Positions 26,980 through 35,535 are shown, counted from the first letter of the stretch. The stretch: DNA of 64,000 nucleotides from Leptolyngbya sp. Heron Island J (GCF_000482245.1 NZ_AWNH01000106.1:124001-188000), one strand, 5' to 3'. Made by a program: numbers and translations. Notes: generated by a model not told the origin, from the sequence alone.

Positions 26980-27342
26980 TTAGAGTGTATTCAAATCATA
27001 TGGTTCTAACAATAAGTAAAGGCCATCTAAAGTCTGGCGTATTCTATCTGCTGAAAGACTGCCGATTTTCTCAACTAACTGGCCGCGATCAACCGTAAAC
27101 ACCTGAGAAATATTGACAACACTCGCTTTTGGCAAATTAGCTTCACCTTGTTCTAGCAGAACATTGCCAGGTGCATTAGCCCGCTTCAGATTTGAGGTGA
27201 GGGCACAAACATCTACAGTACTAGTCTTACTTTGATTAAAAGCGTCATTCTGAATCACCACATGGGGATGACGATAACCAGGAGCCGAGCCTACGGGCTC
27301 ACCTCAATCCACCCAGTAAATATCACCTTGCTGAATTACCAT
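26980..27342 (-). pseudogene. MazF/PemK-family toxin gene interrupted by an in-frame TGA
   Basis: The frame from ATG 27342 encodes a typical MazF/PemK ribonuclease start (MVIQQGDIYWVD), then TGA at 27304-27306 as codon 13, then continues in the same frame as GEPVGSAPGYRHPHVVIQND and the family's CALTSNLKRANAPGN and SVVNISQVFTVD regions to the stop at 26980. Intact relatives read through this point with a sense codon, usually Leu. The rest looks undamaged, so the toxin is probably silenced by one substitution. An internal start at 27261 would make a 93-residue protein lacking the first strand. The start overlaps the antitoxin end by 7 bp. Confidence 0.8.
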
Positions 27343-27590
27343 TCGCCATCGACTAATCTACGATGGGTAGATCGCATCTGAGTTAGCAATCTGGCATCTT
27401 CTTCCAAAGTGTCACCATAAAAAGCGTTGAGCTGTTCTACCAAGTTTGCAGGTCGACGATGGCGACGAATAAATTCTTGAAGAGCCATAGAAACTAGTTG
27501 TCCCCAAGATAGATTTAGTTCTTGGGCAAGAGCTTGGCCCTCATTCACCAAAGAAGTCTGAAGCGATACATTGGTCAAAGGATTTGCCAT
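27336..27590 (-). CDS. antitoxin of the MazEF-type module
   Basis: An 84-residue protein (ATG at 27590, MANPLTNVSLQTSLV) that lies directly upstream of the interrupted toxin, with its stop overlapping the toxin start. It has a helical body (EGQALAQELNLSWGQLVSMALQEFIRR) that looks like a ribbon-helix-helix DNA-binding region, and a charged C-terminal tail of about 30 residues that would wrap the toxin. This layout fits antitoxins paired with MazF/PemK toxins. The antitoxin appears intact although its toxin is not. In-frame upstream codons to 27638 would overlap the kinase-like gene and are unlikely. Confidence 0.7.
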   Translation of the reverse strand: MANPLTNVSLQTSLVNEGQALAQELNLSWGQLVSMALQEFIRRHRRPANLVEQLNAFYGDTLEEDARLLTQMRSTHRRLVDGEW

Positions 27591-27618
27591 GGTGATTAAG
27601 TTATTGACCTGCTTTGCT

Positions 27619-28386
27619 TTAAGTATAGCTAACCCCATTCAAGCCTAAATATTCGAGAAGACGGCTTACATGATTCGAAGAAGGTTGTAATTTATAGCGT
27701 CTGAGGTGTTCGATTACGTCTAGTTTATTCACATGTGGAAACCAAGGCCGCAGCAAGTTTGTTACATATGTACTAATAAATAATCCTTGTACTAATGTCG
27801 TTACATTGGCTGGTCGCCGGTCCAAACTAGCCTTACTAAAGTCTATGAGTACTGGCTCTTGGGAATGCACCAGAGCATGGGCCGTAATACAACGCAAATC
27901 GCCATGGTCTAGCCCAATTTGGTCTAACCGGTATGCCTGATGGATAAGCTGCGCCAATATGCGATTGATTGTCTCCAAAGACTGCAATTCTTGCAGCCGG
28001 TCCACCAGCATGGGGCCATCGATATAGTCCATCAACAAAAAGTTATCGCTGTGGACAACATAACCAGGCCCAACACTCACCGCGTTAGCCCGTTGTAGCA
28101 TCTTCGCTTCCACACTTAAACTTACCTGAGGGGAAGGTTCTCGACGAATTTTGAGAACCCGATCTATACCCTGATAGCGCACTCGCAGTACCACGCCGCA
28201 ATAGCCTAGCCCTAGAATATTCAGTCCTGCCAATATTTTTGGGCCATAGGACTCAATGAATTCAAGATCTAAAGCTTGTAGTTCAGCCCAGCGGCGAGTC
28301 AAGGTGTTTTCATCACCGTTGGGATAGGCTAAAAGCTGTCGCGACGGGCTTTGCCAAAACTGTTCCAGGCTGAGGACCGATGTCAC
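27619..28386 (-). CDS. protein kinase-like / RIO-type small kinase
   Basis: A 255-residue protein with a reduced kinase fold. Residues resembling key positions are VLKIRREP (ATP-anchoring Lys), a hinge FLLMDYIDGPML, HGDLR (catalytic loop) and LIDFSKASL in place of DFG. These patterns recall RIO/Bud32 and small cyanobacterial kinases of unknown target. The C-terminal 60 residues carry no recognised domain. It starts with GTG at 28386, six bases after the CbbY-like gene stop, so both are co-transcribed. Activity is uncertain because the HGDLR loop lacks the usual Asn, which is replaced by a Thr-Ala-His stretch. Confidence 0.7.
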   Translation of the reverse strand: MTSVLSLEQFWQSPSRQLLAYPNGDENTLTRRWAELQALDLEFIESYGPKILAGLNILGLGYCGVVLRVRYQGIDRVLKIRREPSPQVSLSVEAKMLQRANAVSVGPGYVVHSDNFLLMDYIDGPMLVDRLQELQSLETINRILAQLIHQAYRLDQIGLDHGDLRCITAHALVHSQEPVLIDFSKASLDRRPANVTTLVQGLFISTYVTNLLRPWFPHVNKLDVIEHLRRYKLQPSSNHVSRLLEYLGLNGVSYT

Positions 28387-28392
28387 AGGCAG

Positions 28393-29160
28393 TTAAGCAC
28401 AGAGCTGCCGGGCCAGGTCTACCGTAAAGTGAGTTGCATCACTGGCGTCACCAGCCAAAACGTTAAACGGTGTCTCTGGAGTGCCGAGGTCGCTTAGCAC
28501 CAGTTTGGCTCCAGTGAAGTTTTGGGCTTTGGTGTATTCATTTACAGTTACTACTGTCTTTAGACCCGTTGGGGTTGCTGAAAGCAACCCATTGTTAGTG
28601 TCTTCAAACGCTAGACAATTATCTGCAAGTAAGTCCATGTGCTCCAGGGCATATTCGTAAATATCGGGAGCTGGCTTTTTCTTGGGTACCATGTCGCCTG
28701 CAGCGATGACGTCAAACCAGTTAAGACTGTCAGCCCCGAGGGTGTTTTCTAACAGGGCTTGAACATTGGCGGGGGTAGTAGTGGTTGCGATCGCAAGTCT
28801 TACCCCCTTACTCCGAGCCTCGTTGAGTAACCGCTCTACACCCGGTCGCAAAGGGATTTTGCCTGCCGCCGCATATTGCTTATAATACTGAGTCTTATTG
28901 GCATGGAGATGCTTGATCAGCGCATCTAGATCAGCAAAACCTGCAGGCAATTGAAAATCAGTCAGATAGTCCTGCACATAGGCCCGGATTCGCTCTTTGC
29001 CGCCCGATACTTCCAGCAGCTGACCATAGAGTTCTGGAGTCCAATGCCAATCGAGACCTGTATCCACAAATGCTTGATTAAAGGCAGGCCGATGGCCATC
29101 CCGCTCTGTTTCTGCTAGGGTGCCATCCACATCAAAAATCAACGCCTTTAGCTCTGCCAC
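28393..29160 (-). CDS. cbbY: CbbY-like HAD family phosphatase
   Basis: A 255-residue haloacid dehalogenase-fold phosphatase. The nucleophile is D10 with D12 in FDVDGTLAETERDGHRPAFN, a start typical of CbbY/GPH-like proteins; the cap domain has helices around 20-85, and motif III/IV are near KKKPAPDIYEYAL and CLAFEDTNNGL. CbbY proteins dephosphorylate xylulose-1,5-bisphosphate, an inhibitor of Rubisco made as a misfire product, and so protect carbon fixation. Start is GTG at 29160 with AGGAGAG upstream. It is followed at six bases by the kinase-like gene. Confidence 0.85.
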   Translation of the reverse strand: MAELKALIFDVDGTLAETERDGHRPAFNQAFVDTGLDWHWTPELYGQLLEVSGGKERIRAYVQDYLTDFQLPAGFADLDALIKHLHANKTQYYKQYAAAGKIPLRPGVERLLNEARSKGVRLAIATTTTPANVQALLENTLGADSLNWFDVIAAGDMVPKKKPAPDIYEYALEHMDLLADNCLAFEDTNNGLLSATPTGLKTVVTVNEYTKAQNFTGAKLVLSDLGTPETPFNVLAGDASDATHFTVDLARQLCA

Positions 29161-29206
29161 AGACCTCTCCTGTTAACTGAAATCTTCAGGCTTGATTTTA
29201 CCGTCA

Positions 29207-29335
29207 TTAAGCAGCCATCCATAGCTCATAAACGACATCACAATCTGGAGCGGTTGAGTCATGATTGGCAAAATGTTCAACAATTTCTGAAGCCGTAGGT
29301 TTCGCTACAAACGTTGGGTGAATTAGCTTGATATG
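29207..29335 (-). pseudogene. degenerate coding-like frame upstream of cbbY
   Basis: Between two stops, a 42-codon frame without any standard start reads like real protein (PTASEIVEHFANHDST). It could be the tail of an eroded gene or a small protein with a non-standard start. No family is recognised. Confidence 0.25.
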
Positions 29336-29452
29336 TTAATTGAGAATGATGTAATCAGGTTCAGCCGACTGTGTAGGTTAGAGCTGCATTTCGATTTAAT
29401 TATCGTTCACATACTCATGTGCCTAATCAGGCATTTCTCGAAGCGTTTCAAC

Positions 29453-29480
29453 AAAAGCCCAGCCCTGTGGTTGAGCTTTT
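29453..29480 (-). terminator. terminator after the hydroxyacid dehydrogenase gene
   Basis: A 9-bp stem (29453-29461 with 29472-29480, one G-U) with AAAA/TTTT ends lies 15 bp after the stop of the gene at 29496-30422. Followed on the minus strand by a short T run within the arm itself. Confidence 0.5.
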
Positions 29481-29495
29481 TTCTTTGGTTGCTTT

Positions 29496-30422
29496 TCAAT
29501 ATCCTCGCTGTCTATTGACCTGGTTCAGCAGCGGCTGGCCAGCTTGCATCCGTCGATAGTTTTCGACAATTTGTGGGGCTACTGAAACCGGATCAGTCAG
29601 ACTGGCAATGTGTGGGGTGATCGTGACTTTAGGATGGGCCCAAAAGGGATGTTCCTGGGGTAGTGGCTCTTGGCGAAATACATCTAAGCAGGCCCCAGAT
29701 AAATGATTGTTATTCAGCAGCGAGAGCAAATCTTCTTCGACTAGATGATTGCCTCGGGCCACATTGATTAGGTAGGCTCCTGGAGGTAGCTGGCCCAGTG
29801 TATCGCTATTGAGAATATTTTGGGTCTCGGAGGTCAGCGGTAATAAACAGATGAGAATTTCACTAGCGGCTAAAAAGTCTGTTAACTGCTGGCCAGAAAA
29901 CACTTGCACATTGGTGGTGGATTTAGCGCGGCGAGACCAACCGACGACCTGAAACCCTGTTTGAACCAGACGAGCAGCGACAGCACTACCTATTTGACCC
30001 AGCCCCATCACCCCAACAGTGACTTCGTCGATATTGCGCGGTTGTAGAGGTTGCCACTGGTGCTGTTGTTGCTGTTGGGCATAGGTTGGGAACTGGCGCA
30101 TATGGTTGAGGGTGGCTGCTAACACGTAATCTCCCATCTGGCTGACCAACCGTGGATCTACCATCCTTACGAGGGTTGCCTGCGTTGGGATAGATGCATC
30201 CTGGAGTAGATTATCGACACCCGCTCCCATGGAAGCAATCACCTGCAGGTTAGGATACTGGGCAAAAATTCCTTGGGGTTGTGCCCAAACAAGCGCAAAC
30301 GTAATGTCGGTTTTGTCGCCATCTTCCGGCCAGACCCGCAGGTCTATGTCTGGATTTGTCGCTTTGATAGCGGTTACCCAAGGTGTGGGGTCTTTGGTTG
30401 GACAAATTAGACTGAAGGCCAT
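29496..30422 (-). CDS. D-2-hydroxyacid dehydrogenase (glyoxylate/hydroxypyruvate reductase A-like)
   Basis: A 308-residue NAD(P)H-dependent reductase of the D-isomer-specific 2-hydroxyacid family, closest in length to GhrA. The nucleotide-binding motif is GLGQIGSAVA (about 140) and the next strand ends in GWSRRAKS, where Arg residues favour NADPH. Catalytic residues are Arg in NVARGNHLV, Glu in FRQEPLPQEH and His in TPHIAS. Likely substrates are glyoxylate or hydroxypyruvate, in photorespiratory or glyoxylate metabolism. It lies 25 bp after the CPBP-fusion gene on the same strand. A poly-Gln stretch (five Q followed by HQ) near 115 is unusual but short. Confidence 0.88.
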   Translation of the reverse strand: MAFSLICPTKDPTPWVTAIKATNPDIDLRVWPEDGDKTDITFALVWAQPQGIFAQYPNLQVIASMGAGVDNLLQDASIPTQATLVRMVDPRLVSQMGDYVLAATLNHMRQFPTYAQQQQQHQWQPLQPRNIDEVTVGVMGLGQIGSAVAARLVQTGFQVVGWSRRAKSTTNVQVFSGQQLTDFLAASEILICLLPLTSETQNILNSDTLGQLPPGAYLINVARGNHLVEEDLLSLLNNNHLSGACLDVFRQEPLPQEHPFWAHPKVTITPHIASLTDPVSVAPQIVENYRRMQAGQPLLNQVNRQRGY

Positions 30423-30446
30423 TGAAGTGATTGTGTTCTCGTACAG

Positions 30447-32816
30447 CTACGGACGAAAGCGCAGACGCTGCCAGCCCCCTAAAAAGACAAGCCAGCTAAC
30501 TACGACAAGCCAGTGAAACCCAACCAGGGTCAAGAGGGAGCCCGTGTTGGTATAAATGATTATGCAGCCGAGTCCTAATAATGCTGTCAGTCCAATAAAG
30601 AGAGGCCGACTAAATAATGACATTAGGTGTGGCCTAAAAATCATCGCCTGGAGCGGGTGGCTGATGACAAACAGTGCCAAACTTAATGTTGTCCACAGCA
30701 TAAATGTGGTGGTTAAGACGCCTTCTGTGGGATGGGGTAAAAGCAGGACGCGAAAAATGAGTTCCTCTAGCATGGCGGGAACGAGCAAAGCCTGCAGCAC
30801 TCGAATGAGCAGCTGACCAGGGCGGACGCTACCTAAAATGCTGTGCAGCGACAGGAGTTTGCCCCACAGGCCTAGGGGAATAGCGATCGCACCATAGGCC
30901 ACAGCCACACCTAAAGTCATCAACCAATCGTCCATACTGGGTATCCGCCCCGCTTCAATCAGACGAGAAAATGCGGTGGGAATAAAAAAGTATTGGCCAA
31001 ATAATTCGGTCGGCGCTAGGGGCAAAATCGTTGAGTCGCTGCCTCCCACTTGATTAGTTCTGAGAAATCGCAGTGTTGCCCCTTGTTCCCAAAAGATGGT
31101 AGCCAGCTGATCGTAGGCCACGCGAGGAATAATTGTGCGCCAGCTCAGTAGCTGGGTGGTCAGATTGGTTTCATTATCGAGGGACTGCTCGTGAATACCG
31201 GCCAAGACTTCAGAGTTCTGTTGCCAATCTGGTCGTACAATTCCGACTGGAACTAGGGCATTTTCCAAGTGTTCGCCTAATGTAGCTAGGGGCTGTAGCT
31301 GTTGCGGATCAATGGGGGGCTGCTTACGCACCTGGGCTTCAATCCGCTTGATGGTTTTATAGAGGGCCTGACTAGAATCTTGAATACAGGATTGGGCTGG
31401 TGTCACCACGGCTGCGCCAGTGCCGTCACCGACCCGGTAGCGGGCCGTCATAATCTGTAGCTGCTCTTCCAGCATGGCCAGTGGCTTAATGCCGACCTGG
31501 TCATAATCCTGTGTTAAGGCATCTAGCTTGATGATGGCATCGGAAACCGGGCGGGTGCCGAGCCAGCCCCGCTGCAGATTGCCCATATACTCAGCCCAGC
31601 TCAATTTCCCAGACACAATCCCATTGGGATTATGGGCGTAGACCTGATGGTAGTTGATATCAAACTGCAGTTCCTGACTGATGGCATCGCGGATCACAGT
31701 GGCAATGCCATAGGAGAAATGGCCGGTGACTGTGCCCACTACCCCAGCCTGTTCGGCTTGTTCGCCACCAATGCCACCAAAAATGTGCAGCACTAAGCCC
31801 TGATCACCTTCGTTCCAGGTAGTTTGTCCGAGCTGAATGGTTTTGATGGTGCCTTTGCGATCGCGAGTTCGTCGCCAATTGCCAAAATTGATATAGTTCA
31901 GCTCATCGTCTGAATCTGTGATGGTGGTATCGGCCTGCAACTCGAATAGTGATCGCGGGGCCACAGCCCGGACAATAAACTGCTCCTGGTGATTGGGACT
32001 GCCATAGACATACCAGCCATGCTCACCCGCTGGTGATTGCTCTAACTGGTCGAGGCTAAATTGCCGAATGCCATTAATGGCAGGCATCTTCGGTAAGTAA
32101 ACTACATCTGCAACCCCATCAAACTGCTGTGAATCTGGATTGTAGTGATGGACGTTAAAGGCCTGACAGTCACATGTATTGTTCGTTGCTGCCGGGGACT
32201 CTATGTTGACCAAGCCGTAGAACCGTTCAGGGATTTGTATGGGCTCTTGATTAATGGTCAGGGTATTGCCCTGGCGCGTAACACCAGCCAGAGACACTAG
32301 CACATCATCATGGGGGCGTGCTCCGGCTAATGACTGGAGGGGGCCAACCTGTGACCAGCCATCAAACCGGTCTGGATGTACATTGCCTTGTTGTTGACTG
32401 GCGTAAGCATCGGCGCTAAAGCTCACGTCTCGGCTGACCAATTCGACGTAGGCATCCAGCTCTGGGTCGGATTGCCAGGTCAAGACGACAGTTTGGCCTA
32501 TCAGTTCTTGAGCAAATGATGGTGTGTGGAGTACTTCTAGCCATACCCAGTCTCCTGCTCGGGTTGATACTTCCTTGGTCCGAGGTAAGATCAATCGCCC
32601 TGTCCAGGCGGCAACTGGCTGGTACTGATCCGGCGGTTGAGCAATAATATGGGTGACGGTAGCACTGCTGTTGAGCCGCTCATAGTTGGATACTCGAACT
32701 GTCTCAGATGTCCCACAGCTGGTGACGCCCAATACGATAATCAGAACGATGCTCAACCATCGTCCCCACTGTTGTCCATGCCAAGAATTTTGCCAGAACC
32801 GTGAATTCACCAGCAC
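30447..32816 (-). CDS. lipoprotein-like large protein with C-terminal CPBP protease domain
   Basis: A 789-residue protein. The N-terminus has a hydrophobic helix (about 18-32) ending in a lipobox-like VTSC with C34. About 35-620 is a large hydrophilic part with no family that I recognise. The last 180 residues are membrane helices with CPBP (CAAX protease and bacteriocin-processing, formerly Abi) motifs: EELIFR at 684-689, FVISH ending in H720, and H768 in GFHWLVV. CPBP proteins are intramembrane proteases. The combination with an extracytoplasmic lipoprotein-like domain is odd. Start is GTG at 32816; a nearby GTG two codons later is possible. It precedes the dehydrogenase gene by 24 bp. Confidence 0.7.
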   Translation of the reverse strand: MLVNSRFWQNSWHGQQWGRWLSIVLIIVLGVTSCGTSETVRVSNYERLNSSATVTHIIAQPPDQYQPVAAWTGRLILPRTKEVSTRAGDWVWLEVLHTPSFAQELIGQTVVLTWQSDPELDAYVELVSRDVSFSADAYASQQQGNVHPDRFDGWSQVGPLQSLAGARPHDDVLVSLAGVTRQGNTLTINQEPIQIPERFYGLVNIESPAATNNTCDCQAFNVHHYNPDSQQFDGVADVVYLPKMPAINGIRQFSLDQLEQSPAGEHGWYVYGSPNHQEQFIVRAVAPRSLFELQADTTITDSDDELNYINFGNWRRTRDRKGTIKTIQLGQTTWNEGDQGLVLHIFGGIGGEQAEQAGVVGTVTGHFSYGIATVIRDAISQELQFDINYHQVYAHNPNGIVSGKLSWAEYMGNLQRGWLGTRPVSDAIIKLDALTQDYDQVGIKPLAMLEEQLQIMTARYRVGDGTGAAVVTPAQSCIQDSSQALYKTIKRIEAQVRKQPPIDPQQLQPLATLGEHLENALVPVGIVRPDWQQNSEVLAGIHEQSLDNETNLTTQLLSWRTIIPRVAYDQLATIFWEQGATLRFLRTNQVGGSDSTILPLAPTELFGQYFFIPTAFSRLIEAGRIPSMDDWLMTLGVAVAYGAIAIPLGLWGKLLSLHSILGSVRPGQLLIRVLQALLVPAMLEELIFRVLLLPHPTEGVLTTTFMLWTTLSLALFVISHPLQAMIFRPHLMSLFSRPLFIGLTALLGLGCIIIYTNTGSLLTLVGFHWLVVVSWLVFLGGWQRLRFRP

Positions 32817-32919
32817 ATTGGGACTCCAATACGCTTCTGCCTAGGAGTACATAACTATAGAATGCCTTTCCTCACGATTTCTAGGGTTGATGCTGCTTAA
32901 TCTGGTGTAGCGATACCTT

Positions 32920-33894
32920 CTAAAGCAAACAGGCTGTTGGGAAAATCAGGTATTCGATGAATAAGAGTTTCCAGATGAACTGATAATACTCCTGGTAGGT
33001 CAAACATAGACTGTCAGCTGCATCAGGAGGCTGTACCTGGCGACTTAAATGCCAAAAATAACCCAGGGCTAAGCCGTGGGTCATGATGAAAAATTGGGTA
33101 TTGATGGCAGGGATATACAGCGCTGCTACTATGAGACCTGCGTAACAAATAGTGAGCAGCCACCACACAAGTTGCAAGATGTTTGCCGGTGTGAAACCGT
33201 TGTTTGTCTGATGCTTGTAGTTGCCATCGCGTAGGTGTTTGAGGAGTGCGATCGCAACGCCAAATACCAATACCACCAGCGTTAACACCCACATGCGTCC
33301 CGGTACCTGAGGGAATAGGTCCAACTGACTGCAGGCATGAAGAAATAGGCCCAAATTGACCAAAGCTCCACGCACCAGCAACGCACACAATGAACCCAGC
33401 AGTGGAAATCGCTTTAGCTGTAAGGGCGGCAGTGAATAGGCCGTGCCGATGGCTAAACTCAGACCAACAGTGACTACCAAATAAAGGCTGTGGGACACCA
33501 CCGCCAGTAAAATTGCTCCACTACAGGCAATACCCACCAGCATTTTGGCTTGGGCAGACGAAAACTCTCCTGAAGCAATAGGTAAATAGGGTTTATCAAT
33601 GCGGTCAACCACCACATCTTCAATCTGGTTGAGACCCACAATGTAGATATTGGTACACACACAGGCCAACCATGTCAGCCAGAGGGCGCTGACTCCTTGC
33701 CAAATATGAAATGTGCCTGGTGACAGCCCCGACGACGGGTGCCGCGCTGCCCAGGCAATGCCAAATAAGCCCAATATGCTCAGGCTAGTACCCACAATGG
33801 TGTGGGGCCGAGAAAACTTCCAGAACGCCCGCAACCAGGGGATCGGGCTTTGCAATAGATTTAGAGAGGGGGGACTAAGTGCAGACTTTGTCAT
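32920..33894 (-). CDS. hpt: homogentisate phytyltransferase (UbiA family)
   Basis: A 324-residue membrane prenyltransferase committing homogentisate and phytyl diphosphate to tocopherol (vitamin E) synthesis. The first aspartate-rich region appears as NQIEDVVVDRIDKPYLP (about 108-124), the form found in HPT/Vte2 proteins, followed by about eight hydrophobic helices. The start region AFWKFSRPHTIVGTSLSI is also typical. The closest alternatives in UbiA are chlorophyll synthase and 4-hydroxybenzoate or plastoquinone prenyltransferases, whose first motif reads differently. ATG at 33894. It converges on nothing nearby; the AI-2E family gene lies upstream on the same strand. Confidence 0.85.
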   Translation of the reverse strand: MTKSALSPPSLNLLQSPIPWLRAFWKFSRPHTIVGTSLSILGLFGIAWAARHPSSGLSPGTFHIWQGVSALWLTWLACVCTNIYIVGLNQIEDVVVDRIDKPYLPIASGEFSSAQAKMLVGIACSGAILLAVVSHSLYLVVTVGLSLAIGTAYSLPPLQLKRFPLLGSLCALLVRGALVNLGLFLHACSQLDLFPQVPGRMWVLTLVVLVFGVAIALLKHLRDGNYKHQTNNGFTPANILQLVWWLLTICYAGLIVAALYIPAINTQFFIMTHGLALGYFWHLSRQVQPPDAADSLCLTYQEYYQFIWKLLFIEYLIFPTACLL

Positions 33895-34023
33895 CGGCAG
33901 TGAGTGGGACCTCTAAAATCACCATGCCGAGTTTTCCCGAGGCCGTCAACAGATTCCGAGCATTGTTGAAATGCTTAATAGATCTGCTAAACATTTGTAT
34001 CTTCACCGATGGCAGTTCTCATA

Positions 34024-34071
34024 ATGATTTTGGGTAGGGGCGTCCCATGGGACGCCCCTACCCAAAATCAT
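34024..34071. repeat. perfect 48-bp palindrome at the permease stop codon
   Basis: The 48 bases read the same on both strands (arm ATGATTTTGGGTAGGGGCGT then CCC, centre CATG). The last base is the first base of the stop codon of the AI-2E family gene (34071-34073). It may be that gene's terminator or a mobile palindrome of the GTAGG-GCGT-CC type, as also seen, imperfectly, at 45855-45884. Confidence 0.8.
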
Positions 34072-35135
34072 CACACCGACCGCCCTTTTAACTCGTCTAC
34101 ATCCAACCAGCTTACGACTGCTCCAGCAATCGGAATTGCAAGAAATACTCCCAAGAGCCCAGCAACTCGTACACCAATAAGCAGGGCCAAAAACATCACG
34201 ATAGGGTTGATATTGAGAGAATCTCGCATGATGTGGGGTAACAGCACATTCTCTTCGACCTGCTGTAGCAAAATACACGTCACTACCGATTGGATTGCCA
34301 CACCCAGCCCCTGGGACAGTAACAACAGCCCAATGAGACCAACGCCAAGAGTAGCCCCAATGCCAGGAATCAAATCAAATAGTCCGGCGATGACGGCGAG
34401 AACGAGTGCATAGGGAATTTTTAATAGCAAAAAGACAATAAATGTGGAAATAGCAAAAAAAATAGATAACAGTAACCGACCCCAAAAGAAACCGAGAAGA
34501 TTCTGCTGAATGATCAGCGTCAAGTGCTGGCGCTGATGCTCAGGGACAGCATTGAGACTCCATCGCCAGAGCCTTGGGCCATCTAGCATCATAAAAAAGG
34601 TAACAACGGCAATCAAAATGCTGGTAATAAAATTTTCCAACAGCGTTTGTATTAGCCCTAATCCAGAGCCTAGTAAGGTCGTCGCCTCCTGCTGTAGCTG
34701 TTCTCCTAAGGTTTGTAAATCTACTTGTACATTCCACTGTTGTAATGTGGTTTCAATCTGTTCTATGAGCGGCAGTAGCGAATTGACAAAATCTGTGCTG
34801 TTTTCTAACAGGCTTTGGCCTTGGGCAATGACCGCTAGTGCCAGGGTGGTGGTTATCCCTCCGACGAGTACCAGGGCCACCATAAAGACTACAAAGACGG
34901 CTATGCCATGGGGTAAAACTCGCCGACACCAGCGCACGGGATAACTGAGCAAAAATGCCAAAATCGTGGAGATCACAAAAATGACCACCACGATTTCAAA
35001 ATACGAGAGCAGCTGTAGTACCCCCCAACCACTTGCTAGTAATAAGAGAAAGCGTACAAGTACCGAGTTGTCTAGCTGGGCTAAAACGGTCTGAACTTTT
35101 TCCAGTGAAGCCTTTGGGTTAAGTCGAGGAGCCAC
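34071..35135 (-). CDS. AI-2E family transporter / UPF0118 permease
   Basis: A 354-residue membrane protein with seven to eight helices and the family's long periplasmic or cytoplasmic central segment (about 115-205, IEQTLQQWNVQVD-like). The C-terminal LFDLIPGIGATLGVGL and late LIGVRVAGLLGVFLAIP motifs are typical. The family includes TqsA/YdgG, linked to AI-2 export, and Na+/H+ antiporter-like members; here the substrate is unknown. It starts with GTG at 35135 inside the end of the DUF2288 gene (17-bp overlap), so the two are translationally coupled. Its stop is embedded in a perfect palindrome. Confidence 0.88.
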   Translation of the reverse strand: MAPRLNPKASLEKVQTVLAQLDNSVLVRFLLLLASGWGVLQLLSYFEIVVVIFVISTILAFLLSYPVRWCRRVLPHGIAVFVVFMVALVLVGGITTTLALAVIAQGQSLLENSTDFVNSLLPLIEQIETTLQQWNVQVDLQTLGEQLQQEATTLLGSGLGLIQTLLENFITSILIAVVTFFMMLDGPRLWRWSLNAVPEHQRQHLTLIIQQNLLGFFWGRLLLSIFFAISTFIVFLLLKIPYALVLAVIAGLFDLIPGIGATLGVGLIGLLLLSQGLGVAIQSVVTCILLQQVEENVLLPHIMRDSLNINPIVMFLALLIGVRVAGLLGVFLAIPIAGAVVSWLDVDELKGRSV

Positions 35136-35448
35136 TGTTGGTGTCCGCCGCTGCTAAAATCTCTTGAACCAGTACATAAGGTTGCACAATCAGGGACTGT
35201 AGCTGATTTGTAGGTCCGGTGACTCCCCAGGCCTCTAGCTGTTCGCGGGTGGGTTTGGTGATCAACTGCTCACCAATCCAGCGTTGTACAGATTGGACAT
35301 TATCGTTGGTCAGGGCCATGCCGACTTCCACAAGGTCCAGCTGAGGATCTACAAAGACGACTGCATCCCGGGCAATGTGGGGTTTGAGCCAATCCCACTG
35401 GGTAGGCCCCACCATGTTTGCTAGATCTTGTCTTAATTCTTGGGTCAT
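35119..35448 (-). CDS. DUF2288 family protein
   Basis: A 109-residue soluble protein recognised by the pattern of the DUF2288 family: WDWLKPHIARDAVVFVDPQLDLVEVGMALTNDN appears in pieces here as KPHIARDAVVFVDPQLDLVE, plus SVQRWIGEQLITKPT and SLIVQPYVLVQEI. The family has no known function and is common in cyanobacteria. The ATG at 35448 (MTQELRQ) is preferred; an upstream start adds 14 Pro-rich residues. It overlaps the AI-2E family gene by 17 bp. It lies 88 bp downstream of plsC on the same strand. Confidence 0.85.
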   Translation of the reverse strand: MTQELRQDLANMVGPTQWDWLKPHIARDAVVFVDPQLDLVEVGMALTNDNVQSVQRWIGEQLITKPTREQLEAWGVTGPTNQLQSLIVQPYVLVQEILAAADTNSGSST

Positions 35449-35535
35449 CTTAATGCTCCGCTGGACAGGGGGTGGTCCAAAAACTATCACTCTGCTTGGA
35501 GAATTATTGTAACCGTTGCGTCATCACCGGAGACA

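Noticed and set aside
29333-29518. 61-codon plus-strand frame near the dehydrogenase terminator
   Set aside because: Crosses the terminator hairpin and overlaps the end of the dehydrogenase gene; hydrophobic composition from AT-rich sequence.
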